DNA of 64,000 nt from Opeltia flavorubescens. Its lineage: Eukaryota; Ascomycota; Lecanoromycetes; Teloschistales; Teloschistaceae. The notes beneath the pieces were generated by a model. It did not search any database. It was not told where the DNA came from and saw nothing but the letters and a program-made list of their open reading frames with translations. Every line of letters begins with the position of its first letter. Within the stretch, counting starts at the first letter, position 1. Below are positions 1-10,624 of this stretch, one piece after another. The stretch is from assembly GCA_000442125.1 (NCBI GenBank), contig KE546982.1, forward strand, positions 705,889 through 769,888, in the 5' to 3' direction. Position numbers and translations under genes: made by a program.

Positions 1-704
1 GCCGAGGGATCCGATGATCTTTGTCGTTTGAGATGATGCTGCTGCTGGATAGGATGCTGTTATTCTTGCTGGAGGCATCTAGCCAGTCATCGTGATTCTC
101 GTTCGGGTCGGGATGGGATGCGACATATCGTGTCGCAGTTGCAGACAAGGAGATCAGCCTGATATAGATTGATCATTAATCAAAATCTACCATTGGCTTA
201 GGTCTGTGTGAAGCAATTCTATCGTACATCTCATTAATCTTGATGAAACCAATGCAATTTTTCTGAATGCTCTGAATGCTCTGACCTACTGAGTCGGAGC
301 CTGAGCGAGCCAGGTCAAAATAAACAGACACAGGATGTACAGAGCCGCCTGGCTAGGAAAGGACTTGCGTCTCAACTTTCGCGGGTCTGGATTAGAATAG
401 CTCGGTAGAGAATTTAATTCTAATGAACTATAGCCGTAGTTTGCAAAAGGGCAAATAGAGAGATATCAAGAATATCCGGGGCTCAAGGAAAGCAATGCCT
501 TGACGTTTAATGACAGGAGACCGCGACGTCGTAGTAAGCTTTACTGCCTATGCCGAGGTTCGGAAGATCCCGTCTAGCCGAATTTGATTCTTTTGTTCGG
601 CCAGCCACGTGGCAGCACCTGCGATGTCGAGCCTTCCTGCTAGGCTGGCGTTGCACCATCAATGTGTTCCCCACCAGTAGAACTTAAGATCTAACCTAAT
701 CCTA

Positions 705-768
705 CTAAAAGCGATGCATGCATCACTTAGCTCCTCCTAAAAGCGATGCATGCATCACTTAGCTCCTG
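705..768. repeat. two-copy 32-bp tandem repeat with palindromic core
   Basis: Two near-identical 32-bp units lie head to tail (705-736 and 737-768). Each contains the perfect 12-bp palindrome GATGCATGCATC followed by ACTT (713-728 and 745-760). The same core with the same 32-bp period forms the array at 40661-40897, so both arrays appear to derive from one repeat family although the spacer sequence differs. No gene is attached to it here. Confidence 0.85.
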
Positions 769-3639
769 CTCGCCTTAAGCTGCCCAGATCTTCGGAGAAC
801 GGCTGCTCTTCGCCACAACCTGCCGGTTTTGATGTGAACGCTGGGTGGCAACCACCTATGATCTGCATCCATGCTTATGCAATCAGCATACTCGAGTTAT
901 AGATTTCACGGAACATAACTTGCAACATTGGAAGCTTATTATATTCGGACTACTTTGCTCTTCACTTTTTACAATACTACTGCCATTGGTCGGTCGGTGA
1001 GCGATCGCTTGAACGTACATCTAAAAGACTCCCATTCTCCTTCACGTTTGACTTCTTTTTCATCTTGTTCTGGGGAGAAGAAAGGCGAGAAGGGCCGAGG
1101 GAAATAAAAGGGAGAGAAATTGCACTCGGAGTAAGTTTTTGGATCCCAGTCACTCACTTCCAATAGGTTCACTGGATATTTACATCGGATATAGATTACA
1201 AGCTCGAGCCTAAGAACTATTCGCCTTTCAACCAGTTGTATTGTTCTCTTTGAGTTGAGTACGGCAATATTTACGGTCAAGGCTGCATTCGACTAAGTAC
1301 CTCAACAGGTCTGCGATGTCTGATTTCTTATCAAACGACCATGCGAATGTTACAATCTAGGGTTTCCTCTTGGATCATAATGATAGATCGAGCCGATCGT
1401 AAACCCTTCGAAGATTGCGGCATGAAATAAAAGCCTTTCCTTACACCTTTACTGACATCCAGAATATGGTGTCTTGGCTATTCCTGTCCTTAATGGCTAT
1501 CAGCAATAAGCTTCAAAGCCCAAACCTCACTCCTGCTCTCCACATGGACCATCTCATCCAGTCAATTGGAAGGCGTTGAAAGCTGATGATGAGAAGCTGG
1601 GTGGATGCGGACAAAATGTCGTGTACTGGCAGACGGTGAATCGATTCACGCATGACGGAATGTAATAGAGGGATTATGTGAACCGTCCACGGCTTCCTGG
1701 TCTCCACATGCACAAAGACGGCGCAAACTCGGCCCTGGATGGGCTGCTAACCACCATAATCAAGATCATCTGTAGCCTATCATTCGCAACTCGGCTACTC
1801 TGCATTTTGCCGCTTCTTTAGTTGGACTTGAACGGTCCTCGAATGGCCATTGAAAGATATGGACTGCAAAGCTAATTGCGTGGTTTGATATTGAAGATTA
1901 CTGATTGTTATCAAACAATATTTCAGATTTTCACTAGACTTAGTGGACCGTGGCGAAATGCATCTATCGCTCCCAGACGTGAGATTAGAGCCACTACGAA
2001 GGATAGCGGGAGGAGAAAAATAAGAGCAAGGTATACAGGACACACAAATGTTCATACAAGAGCGATATAGTCCCCTCACCCCAATGTCTAACGAGATTGA
2101 CGTCCCGGTGGATCTAACATAATCGTAGATCGAAAGGACGTCCAGGGGCGTGAAAAAAAAGTAGCAAATTGTATCAAACGTGAATTAACGGCACCGCCGA
2201 ACGCACCTCAAAGTTAATACACTTTCGCTTCGGCAATACTCTATCAAAGCGACGATACATCAATGAGTAAGCAACCCGGTAGAGACGCCGGAGCACGGTA
2301 TCCTAGCATACAGCTACCCGGCTGGAGAACTCTTGGCAAATGGGGACCTCTACCTATATCGTATCGCCTGTTCGTCTCGCATCCTTATCAAATTTACATC
2401 GTTCAAATCGACTTTTCATTACACCAGCGACGCCATCCCCCTTCCGCACGTCGTATCTTTCAAGAGGCTATTAAGTGTTTCCCACGGCGGAGCGATAATC
2501 TCGAAAATCTCGATTCGCGGAGTAATAAGGGCAAGACTAACAGTTTATTCCTAGGATAACTTGATGGGGGTCAGAGGCTAAGAAAAGAAAAAAAGATCAA
2601 TCAAAATCGACAGCTCAATCCAAAAATTGTACGAATACAATTATATCAAGATCTCTTTACCCAAACCTCCGAGGATTATCGCATTTACCTCTTGGGTATA
2701 CGGCGTCCTCTTATCCCGTACGTACGTCTCTGACTTCCACGTTCCATTCCCGCCACCGAAACACATTCAGTTTCTTTTGAGACATGCCCGGTCGCTCTAC
2801 GCCAACAAATCGATGATCACTCCTCCTGGAAAGGATCAGTATACTTCACTTGCCTAGCCATCTTTTTGTTTTCCCCCTTTGCTATTCGAGTAAGCCAACG
2901 TTCTTTTAGCTCGACGGCGAGGAGATCTAAGAGATGTTATCCGAAGATAGGTCTTTTTCATCCATTTCTAAAATATCATTTCCTGCCTCCATCACCTCCC
3001 TCTACCCCCGGTAATCCCCAGGGGTGCAAGTACACTCAAATTAGTGTTGGGAAATCTGTTAATGATTGGTGATCTCAATGGATCCTTACCAGGAGGAGAG
3101 CATTCTAGGAAAAAGGTAAATGAATTGACAGATTAAGGTATCTTGTCTTATCGATAATCTATTACTAACAAAACTCATCCACAATCTCAATAGGTCGAGT
3201 GATTAATCTGATTAGCATTCCTGTAAAATAACTTCGCAAGCTGGTCCTGCAGGCCTTGAGGCTGAGCGATCTATACCGTATCCTCTTGTATATGCCCCTT
3301 CCTGTCCTGCTCTCCACGATATATACCTCATCATAACTCGTTGCGTCATTGCCATCATCGTCGTCCAGAAAGAATATGTGCGACTGCCTCCTTGTAAGCG
3401 TTTGGAAGGCTTGATCGCTATTCCCTCCTTTACTTCTTTGTATTGATTTACTCCTTCCACGTTCTGGGCGAAGGGACGGAGCCTACGCTAGCTACTTATT
3501 ACCACGGACGAGAAGGATGGGTCTATGCGAGAGAGAAGATCAATCAGTGACTCTTCATTGTAAACATTTGAGAGACTGAGAGACTTTCATACATCCCTCC
3601 ACGTGTGCCTGTTCTCCTTTATCTTACTCTCCATTGCTA

Positions 3640-3790
3640 TTCCCTCTATCAATCCACCATCCCTCACGCCCTACTCCTCCTCCTTCCCCTTATCCTCCTT
3701 ATCCTCCTTCCCCTTATCCCCCTCCCTCTCCATTCCCTCTACCACGCCGGGCCTATACTCATGCCCCCACCTCCCCTCCAGCTCAGGCGT
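3640..3790. repeat. pyrimidine-rich low-complexity tract
   Basis: The plus strand is almost entirely C and T with imperfect repeats of CCTTATCCTCC. Open frames on both strands here encode Pro/Ser/Leu-rich or Glu/Lys-rich low-complexity peptides, which are best read as by-products of base composition. Confidence 0.6.
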
Positions 3791-6622
3791 AGCTACAGCC
3801 GGTCCTATACCCCTCCGGAAACTCACTCCCCCTCCAGCAACCGCAAATGAAAAACTGCCCAACATTTCAAGAGGTCGAAAATTGAAATCTATCTCCCGCG
3901 CTAAAGATCTCACACCCTCTGATCTTCACTTTCACTCCTTCTCCGCAAGCGTGTTTTAAGATGAAGATCTGGCGCTCCAGATCGTAGACAGGGACGGGAA
4001 GGGTTGGTAGATACACGATCCTTCCAGTCCTCGGAGATATAACCGGTACGCGCCCAGGAGTCCAGCACAGCCACAATTTTACGAGCGGGAAGACTTGGAT
4101 GTGTCGCTATCTTATGTTTAGATGGGGTATCAAATGGCGTGGGTGAAGGATGTGAGCCTATCGAGGAAGAAAAAGAGGGGCGATGGTGGTAGCGCCGGTA
4201 TCTAGGGTAGGCGTTGGTAACGCTGATAATCGGTGTTACAAGTAGATAAGGAGGTGGAGGAGTTGGTGTCTATAGCTGGGTTTTCGAGGTAGGGTTGGTG
4301 GGGGGTTGTAGGTAGTGCAGTTATTGCCGGTGTTGACCCGGGGGGGTTAGGCTGGGGAGTAGATGCGGGATCCGGTGGAGCGTCTATAGGATAAGTCGAT
4401 TTGAGGTTAGAATAATTGATTGATTAAATCGGCGTTGGCTATAAGGTAGGATGGGATGGAGGGAGATATACTTTCGAAAGGTGGGCCGGAGAGATCGGTC
4501 GGAGGTTGGGTGACGGTGGTCTGAAAAGCTGTCAATACTACTCACAAGCTGTCACTGGGCTATACACGAAGCGTGACCTTGCTTACCGACGTAGAAGTCT
4601 TATGAAGTGGATATCTTCTCGCTACCGTTAATTTCCCCCAACGGTTACGCGATCTCGCGCAGACCATCTTCGAGATATTGAGAAAATACTCCTATACCGC
4701 GACGCACACCCTGTAACACCATCCAGCAATGACCGGCGTGAGAGAAACTCACTTTATGTTTAGCCCCGACTGGGTTGCGGAAGGTGGAGGAATCCATCGA
4801 TCGGTAGCGTTTCCTGTGGGTATAATCTTGTTCCATGATCCTGAACTCATTCATGGCAATCAACTAGCTTTCCAACTCTTCCCCGTTCAAATTGGCAACT
4901 TTCAAAAATTCTCGGCCCTTTAAATCTCTTTCTTTTAAGATGACATATCTTCTATTAACTTGGGAGAAACAGAACGCTCGATTGATGAAATAGCTAAGTC
5001 TGACACTGACAACTGTATTAAGCTGTGGAATTCCGCCGGCGGATGGCCTTTACATTCGTTTGCAGCATCCGACAACTATATCTAGTTCTTCGATCAAGTG
5101 GATTAGCTTGCGGCACTTAAGATTGTGTAGAACCCTTGTTGAACATCCGGGCTCCAGAGACAATATCCGGTCTATCCCATCCCTTGTCAAATTTGGCACA
5201 AGGAGCTTTGCGCGGCGTGAGCTAACCCGTATTTTCAGTACCTCGACACGGGATTGGAATGGGATGAAACCCCTTCACGAACTACCTTCGTCGAATTGTC
5301 GCACGTAGACTAATGATAGTCAGTTCGGTTCCAACTTCGCTAGCGTCCTTTCCCAATAACCACTACGCATTGATTTTTCACCCTACCAGACATGCATAAT
5401 GCATTGCAGCCAATGAACAGCTTAAAGACTTTTTCTCATGGGCTTGTTTCTCGCCCCCCCCCAAGATTCTTTATGAGCACAAGCGAAACGATCCAACCAC
5501 TGTCGCCCAAACATGCGGCCCCTTTTTAGACACGTCCATATTCCCCTCTTGGTATGCTTTGCCGGCGCGTCACACGTAAACTAAAGTATTGGGTCACCTC
5601 GTCTCCAGCACTCCAGATTTTCTCCTGAATCCGAAGGAAAAGCAATCCCTTTGAGAAACTTGTGTACGGCGCGAGACTTGCAGCATAAAAAATTGGCTTG
5701 GTAAAGAAAAATGCTGCGACACGTTACGCTGTTGGAATGGCCTTGGATAAGGACTTCTATAGACGACGTACTTTCTTCTTATGTGGATGGCGATGCTACA
5801 CTCCTCAGCCGGTCTGTATAATCACTTTTGTGTTTATCTTCGTCTAGGGTGTTGTGGTATCTGTGATACGGCGTACTTCGAGCCACCGACGGTATCAAAT
5901 CGAACCACCCTCTTTCTTATCTGCTTCAAATGCAAGATCTTACTCCTCCTTGGACAAGAATTGCACTTATAGGGATTTCTCTGGCTCTGACTCCTTTGTT
6001 GTTCGTTATCGTGGATTTGTCCACGCTTACGTCTAAAGACGGCATGTACCATTTACTCCAGTTGTATTTGATTTTTATACCTGCTTACGCCGCTTATCAA
6101 AGCTTCCAATGACATCTCACGCCGATTGGTTCTGATTAATTAGACCGGTCATCATTGCGGGATCTAGAGCTGAAAGATGCAGGGATTTGATTAACGGTTA
6201 GCCAAGGCCAGTTATCCGCCGTTGAGATGCGCATCGACTCTGCTTGGGTTACTGGAGAGGATAGCGAGGAGTCGGCATGAGGTTTCGTGGTGCGCTTTGC
6301 CCATGATTCATGACCATGTGTTGCTCTCTTGGGTGTGGAAGTCTTGATACAATTACCGGGTTAAAGTAATGTGAATTGAAGCCGACTTTGGTCCGAAATA
6401 TACTTCCTATTATAGATTGTTTAGGCCGCAGATGGTCACTTCGCTGGCCGATTATAAGATGATGACTGGGCGTAACGTGGTGAGAGCGAGAAACACCGCT
6501 AAAATCCTCCTGCGAAAGGGTATCAACGTATCTGCATACTTGTGGATCAGTATTGAGATTGCCCTTGTCAATCACCTGCGACATTTACTTACTACGGCTG
6601 TAACCTTCGTGATAAGCAAAGC

Positions 6623-7024
6623 TTAATCCTCGCCTCGCGTATGATCGATAAAATCTATTACTTGCTCCAAAAGTCTGATATTGTCTTCCACCCCGCAAAT
6701 TCGCTGTCTCCCGCTTTCCAGACCACGTGCCGCCTCGCCCTGATCCTTGTGTAAATGTGCAACAACGAGATCATTCCGATACGGTTGGACTGCGCGATAT
6801 CGCGATAGGGTATCCTTGAGGAAAGTGACATTGCGTTCAACGACATCGTGATCTTGAGATAGGGACTCCAGGTGGGCCCTGATACGCTTGCTCGGGCATT
6901 GCAAAATATATGCGGTACTTTCTTGAGCTGTGATTCCTGTGCGTACAGTATCTAGCCGTGTATGGAAGGCTTGAGCGTTCTCCTTCAGCTGAGAAATGTT
7001 ATCTGCGACGTGCTGGGTCATCAC
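6623..7024 (-). CDS. coiled-coil protein segment, probable C-terminal exon of the Ulp1-like gene
   Basis: An open frame of 133 codons begins at ATG 7024. It encodes a helical, charged, proline-poor sequence with heptad-like spacing (for example the stretch starting ADNISQLKENAQ), suggesting a coiled coil. It lies 66 bp downstream of, and on the same strand as, the Ulp1-like domain frame. That frame ends shortly after a GTGAGA that could be a splice donor. I therefore read this as the C-terminal exon of the same gene rather than an independent gene, but simple GT-AG choices did not give a clean phase, so the junction is unproved. The second Ulp1-type protein (27713-29587) also ends in a short helical tail, DDLETQVSQLKSK. 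No domain name can be given. Confidence 0.45.
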   Translation of the reverse strand: MMTQHVADNISQLKENAQAFHTRLDTVRTGITAQESTAYILQCPSKRIRAHLESLSQDHDVVERNVTFLKDTLSRYRAVQPYRNDLVVAHLHKDQGEAARGLESGRQRICGVEDNIRLLEQVIDFIDHTRGED

Positions 7025-7090
7025 GTGTGCCCGATTATTGAAAGATAATATGGGACGAGTGCTACTGGCTTGGTACTGGACGGCTCCTTC

Positions 7091-7756
7091 TCACGTCGGA
7101 TAGGCTGGTGCCTCACCACTGCCACCGAGCATATTTGTGAAAAGGTTCCTCGATGTGTTATATTGGTACGAACTCGGTAGTGGTATTAAGACTGAGAGGT
7201 ATAGAGCCGTAATCAACAGAAGGACGCCGCAGTCGTACCCATTCTCCCGAGCCGGGCTGTATATCGCGACAAAGGACCATTCGGATTTTTTGTGGTCTAA
7301 AGTAGCGACGAAGTGCAGCAATGCTTGCTTCGTAAGAAGATCCAGGGCATCTGAAGCGGAACCGTAGCCAGTAATAACTCGTAGTGTTTTGTCAACCTTT
7401 GCGAGAATCCAATAGTGCGCATGGTTTATCGGTAGTAGGATAATGTTCGACTTCCCATAACGTTGCGGAGGCGATGGTTGAGCGTGGGAAATCCCATGGA
7501 ACATGTGAATACCGGGGACGGAGCATTTCGACAGCACAAGCTCAATGGCGGTCGGTGGCAGCCAATTACCAGGCCGTAGACTGTCCAGCGCGCCTTCCAC
7601 GTTCGTTGGAGGCAGGTGACTTTCTGCAAAAGACGGTATTTTGGGATCGTCTTGCAGGGCAGGAGGATCAGGGGAACTTCCAAGTACAACTAAACCTGTC
7701 TTTCTCTCGATTACCATCTCATCAGCGTCCTCTGTTAGGCGGAGTAGAGCTGGCAT
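7091..7756 (-). pseudogene. Ulp1/C48-type peptidase domain, copy 1, catalytically defective
   Basis: The 221-codon frame starts at ATG 7756. It carries the hallmarks of Ulp1-like cysteine peptidases (clan CE, family C48), which cleave SUMO-type modifiers. The His strand is HAHYWILAKVD (residues 112-122) and the Cys box is ENGYDCGVLL (171-180), with the nucleophile at Cys176. Two expected residues are missing. The strand that normally reads YDS is YGS (Gly132 in place of the catalytic Asp), and the oxyanion Gln six residues before the Cys is Arg170. Copy 2 in this window (27713-29587) has all four residues. The shared stretch around PGNWLPPT/PGQWLSGT marks the two as one subfamily. Coding exons upstream (8145-8505) and a coiled coil downstream (6623-7024) suggest an originally larger protein. 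It could be an inactive binder rather than a dead gene. Confidence 0.75.
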
Positions 7757-8144
7757 AAATAAGAAGATCGAATCGTTATGCGCTGGTAGGACATAGAATG
7801 TGCCACGTCCTATCTCCGGCGTTTGGTCACGTATCGATGCTTGCTGCCCGTGTTCTACTTTACTGTGGGCTTATCCCACATCGTAAGCGTTTGTAGACCA
7901 GAGACGATAATATAGTCATACCTTGCCTCTTTCAATTTCACACCTTGTAAGTACTCTCTGCCTCGGAGGCATCGTCGCCCTCATACCCTCAGCCTTCGAA
8001 GCTTCTCCCCCATCAGAAACTCCCCACAGCCTCAGAAGTATCCTCGCTTCCAGAAGTCTCGTTCATTCGGTTCTCTGCCTGCTTTCAATAGTCGGATGGC
8101 AGTTCGGACGTCAGAGACTATCACATGTTTTCCCTTGGTTTTAC

Positions 8145-8505
8145 CATTGCCTCGCTTCCTTCAGTTTTCCAGGGCGAGTAGTGCTAGCGTTTCGCAGCAT
8201 CTTCATACAGCGCTCATACGGTACATACATGCGGCTCAGCTTTGATAGGTACGAGAGCAGATCGTTGCTCCAGGAAAGCGGTTTGAGGGTAGAGGGCAGC
8301 AAGTCGTCGGGTAAACGGTTCCATTGCTCGTACAACGCGCTGCAAATATCGCGCTAAGGGAAAATTCATTTAGCATATGCCGCGTCGAGGTAAGCTTGCT
8401 CGAGAGGAACTATACCTGCGCCTTTGACAGCCCTTGCTTCTGCAAAACATGCTTGCAAGCGTTTTTGTAGTTGTATTCGTCATTAAAACCTTCCAAGCTT
8501 GGGTA
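8145..8505 (-). pseudogene. eroded N-terminal exons upstream of Ulp1-like copy 1
   Basis: Two exons can be read with good splice sites. The first is 8505-8416 (30 codons, after a TTAG acceptor). A 62-bp intron follows (8415-8354, GTATAG...CTTAG). The second exon runs from 8353 to about 8145, where a GTAAAA donor sits one codon before an in-frame TAA. The joined peptide is compact and well composed (NEYNYKNACKHV-type start, then ALYEQWNRLPDDLLPSTLKP), unlike the low-complexity frames around it. Continuing toward 7756 requires at least one frame change through an acidic Ser/Glu-rich linker, so the gene is probably broken. Same strand and order as the Ulp1-like domain suggests they belonged to one gene. 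The domain itself is not recognised. Confidence 0.4.
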
Positions 8506-9110
8506 CTAAGTTCGCCAGATTTCATGCCTGGTGGCTGCTGATTGCCAGAGCTTTCAGCTCAGAGCGGTGTCGATATCCGCCCGCTCCGCAAGTCGCGTCA
8601 GGGATTCGCAGAATGGTACGAGCCTGGTGTCGATGGATGTTTGCCGGAGCAAAGTCCCAAGACGATCTCCTCGTGGCTGTCCCCTGTCGTTCCGTTGGAA
8701 GATGTCGATGGCGATGGTGCTGATCTCCATAGACGAACTCGAGAGCATAAGCTACATTATCGCGGGAGATATTGGAACCGTGCTGATGAGACCCTTGCTG
8801 CGCTGCTGAATGGAGGTGCCGTCCAGTGCTGTATCCCGACCTCAGAGTCGTTGCTCGCACTTGCGAGTTCAAGGAAATCACCGTGTCCTCCAACCACACC
8901 GCTCATCTTTGTCTTCCACCATCTTACAGTCATTCCACGAGTCTGTCTGTCTTTTCAGAATGCTATCATTTAATGACATTGAAGAACAGGTGCACTCCAA
9001 AGCTAAGCTGAGATTAATTGCCAGGCATACACATGGCGGGGAGAGACAATCTAACCTAATACGGGCTAGCGCTTCGGCTACCCCTCCATCGGCGCCGAGA
9101 AGCCCTTTTT

Positions 9111-10364
9111 TTAGCTTAACCTGTAAAGAAGAGTCGTGAAATCTGGTCGTTCAGAAGGATTCTGTTGAATACAACACTTGATGACCTTGGCAAGTTTGGG
9201 AAAAGAGGTTTCCTCTTCCAACGTCACAGACCAATCCAGGCACTGGGATCCCGCCTCTCGTGCTTTGCAGTACACATCGCTGGGGCTCATGGCCCTTATC
9301 AGAACCAACAACAATACCCCGAACGCGTATACTTCACTCTTTTCCTTTGCGTCTAGGGGCCATTGCACCGGGAGGCCTAGGTACTGCCGAGCGCGTTTCA
9401 CCTGACGGGCCTCGTAGTGCAGCTGCCCTTCCTCGTTCCATGTAACGATTTGATCGTCGAGAAGCTCGGGGCTTGCGAAAGCGATAGTAGCATAATTACG
9501 GGTACGGTCTGCTACCACCAAATTCCCCGCCTCGCCTACCAAGATATTATCCGGCTTCAGATCACCATGCCACTCTCCGCAACTGAGGAGGAATTCCATG
9601 GCGGACGCAATTGCAAGCGCCCACTCATGCACGAGCGACTCGCTCCTGCGGCCTTGATAAGCGAGTTTGCGCGACCATTGGTAGAGATCGCCATTGGGGT
9701 AGTATAGGATGAGAAAGCCGCAGATGCGATGGTCAGACGATGAGACGGTAACGAGGTATTGGGGAGGCGGGATGAGGTTCGGATGCTGTCGAGGGAGAGT
9801 CAAGGCGTTCTCGACTTCAGCAAAGTCGGCGTTAAGGCGGTCACAATCGCGTGGATGCTTGCCAACATATTGGAGCCCTTGATACACGATTGCGCTGGTT
9901 TGCGGTGAGAAGAAGTCGCCTAAAACGGCGGCGTTAGCAAGCTGGGACCGAGGAATACTGGGCGGCAGGCTGGATTGCTTTATCCGAGGGAATGTCTGGG
10001 GCGCGGGGCGCAGTGCGGCAAGCAGGAGTGGGTCCATCTTTTCGGCAAGCTGCCATTCCCCAGCACTATGAAGAGCGAATACAGCGTTGGCGAAGGCCGG
10101 CCTTGCATGCTGGCCATATCTGCTCCTGCAGAGATCTAGGATAGTGTTGATAGCCTGGCTTGCGGAAGCGACTGCACTAGGGTCTGATGCGGCAGCCAGA
10201 GTATCAAATAGACGAGCTTCAGCTGTGGTATGGTGATTGTCTCCAACGTGGCAGATGATATTCTCCGTGACATGGTTTACAATCATGACTTGAAGCATGA
10301 CTCTTCTCGGGGCGTCGCTTAGGACAACAGAGTCGCAAGTCCATGATGATTCTCGCTGCATCAT
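9111..10364 (-). CDS. degenerate protein kinase-like protein
   Basis: A 417-codon frame from ATG 10364, unspliced. Residues about 145-417 follow the protein kinase fold. A catalytic-loop motif EWHGDLKPDNILV lies at 264-276 (HGD in place of HRD), a FASPELLD segment at 296-303 (the APE motif), SEVYAFGVLLL at 343-353 (the DVYSFG helix F motif) and the late C-lobe Arg in NPSERPDF near 406. The metal-binding DFG is replaced by DRT (286-288), which keeps the Asp. The glycine loop is not obvious, although a VYQGLQYVGK stretch (160-169) could hold the beta3 Lys. Residues 1-140 are helical and unrecognised. The protein is probably cytosolic. It diverges from the MFS gene across about 250 bp, so the two may share a promoter region. 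It may be a weak kinase or a pseudokinase. Confidence 0.75.
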   Translation of the reverse strand: MMQRESSWTCDSVVLSDAPRRVMLQVMIVNHVTENIICHVGDNHHTTAEARLFDTLAAASDPSAVASASQAINTILDLCRSRYGQHARPAFANAVFALHSAGEWQLAEKMDPLLLAALRPAPQTFPRIKQSSLPPSIPRSQLANAAVLGDFFSPQTSAIVYQGLQYVGKHPRDCDRLNADFAEVENALTLPRQHPNLIPPPQYLVTVSSSDHRICGFLILYYPNGDLYQWSRKLAYQGRRSESLVHEWALAIASAMEFLLSCGEWHGDLKPDNILVGEAGNLVVADRTRNYATIAFASPELLDDQIVTWNEEGQLHYEARQVKRARQYLGLPVQWPLDAKEKSEVYAFGVLLLVLIRAMSPSDVYCKAREAGSQCLDWSVTLEEETSFPKLAKVIKCCIQQNPSERPDFTTLLYRLS

Positions 10365-10616
10365 CGTTTGTATTACGCAGCCCAGAGGAAAAAGGAATGC
10401 AATGGGTCACTTCATAGACAAGTTCGAAGGTAAGCGAGGTACTAACGCTTGTTGATTAGCCTTGGCAGCTTACTCAGCAGAGCCTGGAGATCATACCACA
10501 TATAGACTAGCGTATGAGGGGCAGGGTTCCGCGCAGTTTTATCTCAGCTTAACGAAAGTCTAATTCCTGGTGCAATAGGTACTCACCCACCATGGATCTA
10601 TAAGTACTCACCCACC
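10365..10616. promoter_or_regulatory. divergent intergenic region between kinase and MFS genes
   Basis: The two start codons (10364 on minus, 10617 on plus) face away from each other with 252 bp between them, so both promoters must lie here or overlap the genes. No clear TATA box or known operator stands out. The MFS side carries the start-context duplication described separately. Confidence 0.45.
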
Positions 10617-10624
10617 ATGGATCT
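10579..10624 (+). repeat. 25-bp tandem duplication of the MFS start-codon context
   Basis: The 21-mer that begins GTACTCACCCACC and ends with ATGGATCT occurs at 10579-10599 and again at 10604-10624. The second copy holds the ATG (10617) that opens the MFS frame. The first ATG (10592) opens ATG GAT CTA TAA, a three-codon upstream ORF. The duplication therefore created or preserved a minimal uORF with the same Kozak context as the main start. Confidence 0.8.

Larger units (their letters stand above)
1..6610. other. region without a confident gene
   Basis: No reading frame here shows a recognisable domain, a plausible spliced gene model or convincing coding character. The longest open frames, around 2263-2559 and 3603-3959, are low-complexity or basic and overlap equally long frames in other phases. 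The region holds a two-copy 32-bp repeat at 705-768, a pyrimidine-rich tract at about 3640-3790 and a G-rich stretch at about 4250-4360. I see nothing else I can name. Confidence 0.5.

Noticed and set aside
3603-3959. 118-codon Pro/Ser/Leu-rich frame
   Set aside because: It follows from the pyrimidine-rich tract; several phases and the opposite strand are equally open and there is no domain.
4250-4360. possible G-quadruplex in a G-rich stretch
   Set aside because: G runs are short and irregular; composition alone is not enough.
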